A stretch of DNA of 64,000 bases from assembly GCA_020847175.1 (NCBI GenBank), contig JADLCM010000001.1:62001-126000 (forward strand). Direction: 5' to 3'. This document shows, piece after piece, positions 59,491-64,000 of the stretch. A program made the position numbers and the translations under genes. Positions within the stretch are counted from its first letter, which is position 1. Each line of letters starts with the position of its first letter. The DNA is from Phycisphaerales bacterium. GTDB lineage: Bacteria > Planctomycetota > Phycisphaerae > Phycisphaerales > UBA1924. Below the pieces are notes generated by a model. It had not been told where the DNA came from and did not search any database. It saw nothing but the letters and a program-made list of their open reading frames with translations.

Positions 59491-61137
59491 TCAGTCGCAA
59501 CCCTGCACGAACACGTCGAGAAAGTAGAAGAAATCTGACCCGTCGAGGACGCCATCCGGCACGCCGTACGACGGGTCATTCGGGTCGCTGGACCCGGTCA
59601 TGTCCGCCGCCCCCAGGTTGCCCAGCACGAACTGATCGAGAAAGTAGAAGAAATCTGCGGCGTCGAGCGTGCCGTCAGGAACGCCGTATGCGGGGTCATT
59701 GGGATCGCTCGCCCCGGAGAGGTCCGCCTGGCACACCGGCGGGCCGATCGTTCCATCGGGGTTCACGGCCTGGGCCACGACATCAGAGCCGTCGGTCCAG
59801 GCGAGCAGCGCGTTGCCCGCCGCGCCCGGTGCGACGGCGAGCCGCGCTTTGACCGAGTTGCGGCTGTTGGCCAACAAGGGCGCGGGGCTCCAGCGCTGGG
59901 AGCCGGCGGCATCCAGGCTCCAGCCATAGAGCGGGCCGGTGGACCCGCAGCAGTCCTCGAAGGTGAAGAATTCGACGCCACCATCCGAGGCCAACGCACG
60001 GTCAAAGGAGGTCTGCACCCCCGAGAGCCCGAGCAGTTGCACGCCGGCACCCCCCCACTGGGCGGTTCCAGTGCTGTCAAACCGCTGGGCCCGGTAGCCC
60101 CACTGGGTCTGCGTGGAGTTCGAGACCACGAAGCCCAGGAAGTAGTCGCCTGTCGAAGCGTCAAACGCACCCGCGGCGGAGAGCCGGAGCTGCGTCCCCG
60201 AGGTGGAGCCGGCGAGTCCGTCGCCGGGGAAGCGGAGCGAGCCATCCGCATTCACATGCTGCATCCAGGCGTTGCGCGTCGTGCCGTTGTCGTACCACGC
60301 CACGACCGCGCCCCCGGCGCCATCGGGCAGAAACGTGGGGAAGTACCCGTTCTGAATGCTCTTCACCGGCGTGACACCCTGCGCCGTCGAGGGGTAGACG
60401 ACGGCCTCGCCGGCCCAAAGCGCCGCGCCGCTGCCGTCGAAACTCTGCATGCGCAGGCCCTTGGCCGACAAGAAGCTCGTGGTCTGCGAGCGCACCCAGA
60501 GGGCAATGACCCCGTCGCCCTCCGCGTGGAGATCGCTCAGCGTGAGACTGCGCCCCGCATCAACGATGGTCACCGGCGTCGGCCAGGACGGAGCACCCGA
60601 CTCGTCCAGCCGGAGCAGCGAGAACGTGCCCTCGGTCGTCCAGCCCACCGTCACGCCCCCGGAAGCCAGCGGCGCGACCATTGGATTGGCGTGAAAGCCG
60701 TTGCCCATTGAAACCTGGACCCCCACTCCCCAGAGGAGCGTGCCGTCGGGGGCGATGCGGTGGACGGTGATCTGGTCGTCGCCCGAGCGGTCATCGTTGA
60801 ACGTGACGTACGCGAACCCCGCGGCATCGACCTCGAGGTCGTAGTCCACGGTCGAGCTGAAGCCGCGATCCGCAACGAGCACACCGCCGGCGGCCAGCTG
60901 CGCCACGCCCGCGCGGTCGAGGCGCTGAACCCGCACGTCGTACCCGCCCGCCGCGTTGTCGAACCAGGCGATCCAGCATCCCCCGTCCGCGGTCGGCCTG
61001 ACCTTGGCCTGCACCTGCTCGTTCGGCCCGCCCCCGATCACGAGCGGGTTCATGGGGTCAGTGGACCACTGGGCCCCCGCCCCGCCCACGCAGGCGGCCA
61101 AGGCCGTGAGCACGGTTACGCGCTTGATCTGTCGCAT
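59491..61137 (-). CDS. Secreted beta-propeller-like protein with duplicated C-terminal module
   Basis: The 548-residue exported protein has a signal peptide (RVTVLTALAACVGGAGAQW). Its body is repeated W-containing beta blades (GGCWIAWFDNAAGGYDVRVQ, FAYVTFNDDRSGDDQITVHR, GGVTVGWTTEGTFSLLRL, GGAVVAWYDNGTTRNAWMQH), which suggests a propeller-type or sialidase-like fold. No catalytic motif is seen. The C-terminus has two modules (DLSGASDPNDPAYGVPDG and MTGSSDPNDPSYGVPDG) and ends VQGCD. I chose ATG 61137, which overlaps the upstream stop as TGATG and has CAGGG nine bases before it; ATG 61146 lies too close to that box. The gene is cotranscribed with the one before it. Confidence 0.8.
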   Translation of the reverse strand: MRQIKRVTVLTALAACVGGAGAQWSTDPMNPLVIGGGPNEQVQAKVRPTADGGCWIAWFDNAAGGYDVRVQRLDRAGVAQLAAGGVLVADRGFSSTVDYDLEVDAAGFAYVTFNDDRSGDDQITVHRIAPDGTLLWGVGVQVSMGNGFHANPMVAPLASGGVTVGWTTEGTFSLLRLDESGAPSWPTPVTIVDAGRSLTLSDLHAEGDGVIALWVRSQTTSFLSAKGLRMQSFDGSGAALWAGEAVVYPSTAQGVTPVKSIQNGYFPTFLPDGAGGAVVAWYDNGTTRNAWMQHVNADGSLRFPGDGLAGSTSGTQLRLSAAGAFDASTGDYFLGFVVSNSTQTQWGYRAQRFDSTGTAQWGGAGVQLLGLSGVQTSFDRALASDGGVEFFTFEDCCGSTGPLYGWSLDAAGSQRWSPAPLLANSRNSVKARLAVAPGAAGNALLAWTDGSDVVAQAVNPDGTIGPPVCQADLSGASDPNDPAYGVPDGTLDAADFFYFLDQFVLGNLGAADMTGSSDPNDPSYGVPDGVLDGSDFFYFLDVFVQGCD

Positions 61138-62042
61138 CACGAGCATCCCTGGACAAAGAGGTCAAGGTAGTAGAAGAAGTCAGCCGCGTCGATCACACCA
61201 TCGGGAGCGCCGTACCCGGGATCGTTCGGATCGCTCGACCCCGTGAGGTCGGCCGCCCCGAGATTGCCGAGCGCGAACTGGTCGAGAAAGTAGAAGAAGT
61301 CGGCGGCGTCAACGGATCCGTCCGGATCGCCGTACGACGGATCGTTCGGGTCGCTCGCCCCGGTCAGGTCTGCTGGGCAGAAGAAGGGCACGAACACGCT
61401 GCCCCGGATCGTGCCCGTGATGTGAATGGTGCCGACGCTCGGGTCATCGGGCACGATGGGCATGGTGAGGTCGATCATCGAAACCACCGTGACGGTCCGC
61501 GCGGCGCTCGTCAGCGTGCCTCCGATTGAATCGACGATCTGCCCCCCCTGGTCCGCGAGGTTGATGGTGTCCGAGCACGGCAGGCCCGAGGCGCTCAAAG
61601 CAGCACAGATGAGGCTGGTTGCTGTGTAAGCCATCGTGCCCGACGCCGCCGCTGGCACGTCGGTGAAACCGAAGGTGTCGTCCTCATCGACAATCACGGG
61701 GCCGAGCGGCCCCCCGAGCTGGTCGAACACGCTCAGGTTGCTGCCTGTGGCGGTCAGCCTGCCCACGAACGGTCCGGCATTGATGAGCAGGTCGATCTGC
61801 TCGGTGAGGTTGAACTCGAAGTCGTGCAGCGTCACCGCGCCTGGCTGGTCGACCGAATCGAGCGACAACCGCATGAACCCGCTGACGGGCGAGGTGTCGT
61901 CATCACATCCCGCAGGGATGCAAAGCTCGACTCTCACCGATGATTGCGAGGAGTCGACGGGGAGGTCAAAGGGCTGGGCAGCAAGGGGCAGCGCCCCCGC
62001 CGCCAGCAGCACCGACGACGCGGCAGAGTGGATCAAGCGCAT
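61137..62042 (-). CDS. Secreted protein of unknown function with duplicated C-terminal module
   Basis: The 301-residue exported protein has a signal peptide (SAASSVLLAAGALPLAAQP), a beta-rich unique domain (residues 25-225) with two disulfide candidates (LCIPAGCDDD and ICAALSASGLPC), then the two-copy module (DLTGASDPNDPSYGDPDG and DLTGSSDPNDPGYGAPDG) ending VQGCS. I recognise no family for the unique domain. It starts the two-gene unit with the propeller-like gene, overlapping its start by one base (TGATG). Such anonymous exported proteins with the shared module seem to form an expanded set in this genome. Confidence 0.78.
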   Translation of the reverse strand: MRLIHSAASSVLLAAGALPLAAQPFDLPVDSSQSSVRVELCIPAGCDDDTSPVSGFMRLSLDSVDQPGAVTLHDFEFNLTEQIDLLINAGPFVGRLTATGSNLSVFDQLGGPLGPVIVDEDDTFGFTDVPAAASGTMAYTATSLICAALSASGLPCSDTINLADQGGQIVDSIGGTLTSAARTVTVVSMIDLTMPIVPDDPSVGTIHITGTIRGSVFVPFFCPADLTGASDPNDPSYGDPDGSVDAADFFYFLDQFALGNLGAADLTGSSDPNDPGYGAPDGVIDAADFFYYLDLFVQGCS

Positions 62043-62118
62043 GAGAGATCATGGCCGACGCACCGCGTCAAGGCAAGCAGAAAGTGCCGGATCGACACAC
62101 TTCGCGCGGGCCCGGACA

Positions 62119-63420
62119 TCACCGGGGCGGGTGCTTCCTCTCACGCTGGGATTTCCCCGTGATCGTGCCGTTCAGTCCCGATGCGTCCCGCTTCGAAGGA
62201 CGCTGCACCAGCCATGGTGAACGCGCCAGCTTCTCGGACTTCGCGCCCTCAACGACCCGCACCGGGGTTGCCGGCACCTGCGAGACGATGGCAGCCGGAG
62301 TTTCGCCGGGGACGCCCGAATCGTCGTCTGCGTCCTCGTTCGGGGGCTCCGGGCAGCCGCGCACCACCTGATCGAGGAAATAGAAATAATCCGCGGCGTC
62401 CACCAAACCGTCAGGGCTGCCGTAGCCCGGATCGTTCGGGTCGCTGGAGCCGGTCAGGTCCGCCACCGGGAGATTTCGCGCCTCGAATTGGTGGATGAAG
62501 TACGTGCCGTCCTTGGCATCCGCCACACCATCGGGCACGCCGTACTCCGGGTCGAACGGATCGTCGGAACCCGTGAAATCACCCGGCACGGCGACGTTGA
62601 GGCGCGCGAAGTCCGAGGCGAGCGGTGCGCACGAGTTCTCGATCAGGCAGAAGTAGAGCCCTTCGTCCGCGTCCTGCACGTCGCGCACCGTCAGGCGGCT
62701 GGTGTGAGCGCCCGCGTACTTCGCCCCGTCGTCGAGCGGAATGTTGTTGCGGTACCACCGGAACGACATGGGGAACGGGCTGAACGCACGAAGCGTGAAC
62801 ACCGCCCGCTGTCCCGGGCAGAGGCTCTTGCCGGTCGGCTGGAGGTTGATCACCGCGCACGGGTTCTCGTTGTACTCGACGATGTATCCCGTGTCCCGGT
62901 TGTTGTCATCGTGGGCGCGGTCGTTCCAGGTCCCGTCGAGCTGGGTGCCGAGATTCGAGAAGTGGACGAACGACTCGCCCAGGTCATCGTTATCCGGCTG
63001 GCTCGGCGCCCAGTTGGTGTACCCCCAGGTCTCTCCGCTGGACCACTCCCACCCCTCGCTCGCCGGGAGGATGCCTTTGGGCTGGTACCCGCCGAGCCAC
63101 GGGCCGATCGCACGACGCCCCTCAAGCACGTACCACGAGTCCGGCGTGTCGAGCACGAGCGAAAGCAGGAACGCATCCTCCTCGGCCGAGGTGATGGTTG
63201 CCAGGTACCCGCCGCGCGAGATGGCGGCGTCTCGCGCCACGAGCCATCCGACATCGGGCGTCACGACCACTTCGTAGTAGTGCCCAGTGCCGGCGAAGAG
63301 CACCGGATCAGCACCGGCGCACGGCGCAACGCCGGACATCGCCACCAGCGCGGCCGCCAAACCGCAGCGCACCGGTGACACGAGCGCACAAGCGCCCTGA
63401 GAGCGTGCGAATCCTTGCAT
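62119..63420 (-). CDS. Secreted C-type-lectin-like protein with Ig-like domain and duplicated module
   Basis: The 433-residue exported protein has a signal peptide ending VAPCAGADP. Residues 40-185 have the C-type lectin pattern: GHYYEVVVTPDVGWLVARDA, RGGYLATITSAEEDAFL, GWEWSSGETWGYTNWAPSQP and GTWNDRAHDDNNRD. An Ig-like domain follows (about 190-280, CPGQRAVFTLRAFSPFPMSF). Two modules then follow: the first is degenerate (DFTGSDDPFDPEYGVPDG) and lacks the preceding Cys, and the second ends VRGC. Unlike its relatives the chain continues about 70 residues beyond that Cys into a basic, unrelated tail. Start ATG 63420 has a GGAGGTGGAGT site immediately upstream. It may bind surface or environmental glycans. 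Confidence 0.85.
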   Translation of the reverse strand: MQGFARSQGACALVSPVRCGLAAALVAMSGVAPCAGADPVLFAGTGHYYEVVVTPDVGWLVARDAAISRGGYLATITSAEEDAFLLSLVLDTPDSWYVLEGRRAIGPWLGGYQPKGILPASEGWEWSSGETWGYTNWAPSQPDNDDLGESFVHFSNLGTQLDGTWNDRAHDDNNRDTGYIVEYNENPCAVINLQPTGKSLCPGQRAVFTLRAFSPFPMSFRWYRNNIPLDDGAKYAGAHTSRLTVRDVQDADEGLYFCLIENSCAPLASDFARLNVAVPGDFTGSDDPFDPEYGVPDGVADAKDGTYFIHQFEARNLPVADLTGSSDPNDPGYGSPDGLVDAADYFYFLDQVVRGCPEPPNEDADDDSGVPGETPAAIVSQVPATPVRVVEGAKSEKLARSPWLVQRPSKRDASGLNGTITGKSQRERKHPPR

Positions 63421-63694
63421 ACTCCACCTCCGGGCCCCGAGGGCCCATCGCTGGTGGAGAGTATCCCGCGCCGCTCGGTTCAAGTCACGACAGAACTTGA
63501 GAAATCAGCGGGTGCTTTGTTCCAGCGCAGATTCCGCGCTTCTCGTTGGGGGCAATCTGTGGACAAACTTGTCGCTTGTCGGGCACAGCTGAGGTCGTCA
63601 TACGGCAGACCATTGCGAACCGCCCGTCCACGACCACGCATCAGGCGCAGCGCCCGCGCGGGCCCAGCAGCCCCGGCGCTACACTTGGCCCCTT
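63421..63694 (+). other. Intergenic region upstream of proS
   Basis: No gene is supported. TACACT at 63680-63685, nine bases before ATG 63695, is a possible -10 box, and no Shine-Dalgarno sequence precedes proS. Confidence 0.35.
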
Positions 63695-64000
63695 ATGGCT
63701 CACCCGATCTCCACCGTCCGACGCGGCACCTCCAGGCGCTGGTCCAAGACCCTGATTCCCACGGCGCGAGAGGCCCCGGCGGACGCAGAGACCCCCAGCC
63801 ATGTCTTCCTGGCCCGTGCGGGTTTCATTCGCAGGGTGGGCGCCGGCATCTACGACTACCTACCCCTTGCGTGGCGGACGCTCCAGAAGATCAGCGACAT
63901 CGTGCGTGACGAAATGGACGCGGCGGAAGCCAGCGAAATGCTCATGCCCGCCTTGGAGCCGGTCGAGCTCTTCGCGGGCACCAAGCGCGATGTCGATTAC
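63695..64000 (+). CDS. proS: Prolyl-tRNA synthetase, 5' part
   Basis: The window ends inside this gene; 102 codons are present. The N-terminus reads WSKTLIPTAREAPADAETPS, then SHVFLARAGFIRRVGAGIYD, YLPLAWRTLQKISDIVRDEM and SEMLMPALEPVELF. These are the catalytic-core blocks of bacterial class II ProRS (motif 1 region and the LPxGxRVxxK-type loop). The enzyme charges tRNA-Pro. ATG 63695 is the first start compatible with the family; a -10-like TACACT lies nine bases before it. Motifs 2 and 3 and the editing domain lie beyond the window. Confidence 0.93.
   Translation, partial: MAHPISTVRRGTSRRWSKTLIPTAREAPADAETPSHVFLARAGFIRRVGAGIYDYLPLAWRTLQKISDIVRDEMDAAEASEMLMPALEPVELFAGTKRDVDY

Noticed and set aside
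1..64000. CRISPR arrays, rRNA and tRNA genes, prophage
   Set aside because: I looked for regularly spaced repeats, rRNA blocks, cloverleaf arms and phage structural motifs on both strands and found none that could be supported by eye.

Overview
The window looks like a chromosome segment of a planctomycete, most likely class Phycisphaerae. The evidence is high GC, dense short-spaced genes, a TIGR04138-type protein (a Planctomycetes-Verrucomicrobia family), a PEP-CTERM-like tail ending PTPG-hydrophobic-RRRR, and six secreted proteins sharing a duplicated acidic, EF-hand/dockerin-like C-terminal module of the type SSDPNDPxYGxPDG..DFFYFLD. There is no rRNA, no recognisable tRNA and no CRISPR array. 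The taxonomic assignment is inference.

Layout. 155-9328 (+): an amidohydrolase, the ResB/CcsA cytochrome c maturation pair, an alkyladenine DNA glycosylase, a TIGR04138 protein, a PEP-CTERM-like secreted protein and a HAD hydrolase, followed by a GH31 glycosidase to 11543. 11519-22014 (-): a housekeeping block read nusA > infB > ylxP-like > rbfA > degenerate HhH-GPD protein > large TPR lipoprotein > yebC. 22640-23050: insertion-sequence debris including a chimeric transposase remnant. 23355-31423 (+): the most distinctive part, a type II DMSO-reductase-family operon closest in appearance to nitrite oxidoreductase/nitrate reductase (Tat-exported molybdopterin alpha subunit, four-cluster Fe-S beta subunit, heme-b gamma subunit, TorD-like chaperone, a small unknown ORF, and moaA for cofactor synthesis).

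31601-36181: single genes (orphan CoA-transferase A subunit, birA, FtsX-type permease, ridA, two small unknowns). 36486-47895: three secreted hydrolases (trypsin-like, M12B-like and M1-like) with the shared C-terminal module, interleaved with a PadR/HAAS-secretin-like pair, nrdR, a small c-type cytochrome, a decayed sulfotransferase and a thioredoxin-like protein. 48280-58335: mqnE (futalosine menaquinone pathway), an acyl-CoA mutase with isobutyryl-CoA-mutase-like specificity residues, a HIT protein, an M20 peptidase, a class III aminotransferase and an AstA-like arginine succinyltransferase (possible arginine/ornithine catabolism), then a TPR-sulfotransferase. 58499-64000: a second sulfotransferase, acpS, three more secreted module-bearing proteins, and the 5' end of proS.

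Functional threads. Respiration recurs: the Nxr/Nar-like complex, CcsA/ResB heme attachment, a small cytochrome c and menaquinone synthesis could serve one electron-transport system. A second thread is secreted proteins carrying a common terminal module, presumably for retention, sorting or calcium-stabilised folding. At least nine genes have a TAnnnT hexamer exactly 5-6 nt before the start codon and no Shine-Dalgarno sequence, which suggests that leaderless transcripts are common in this organism.
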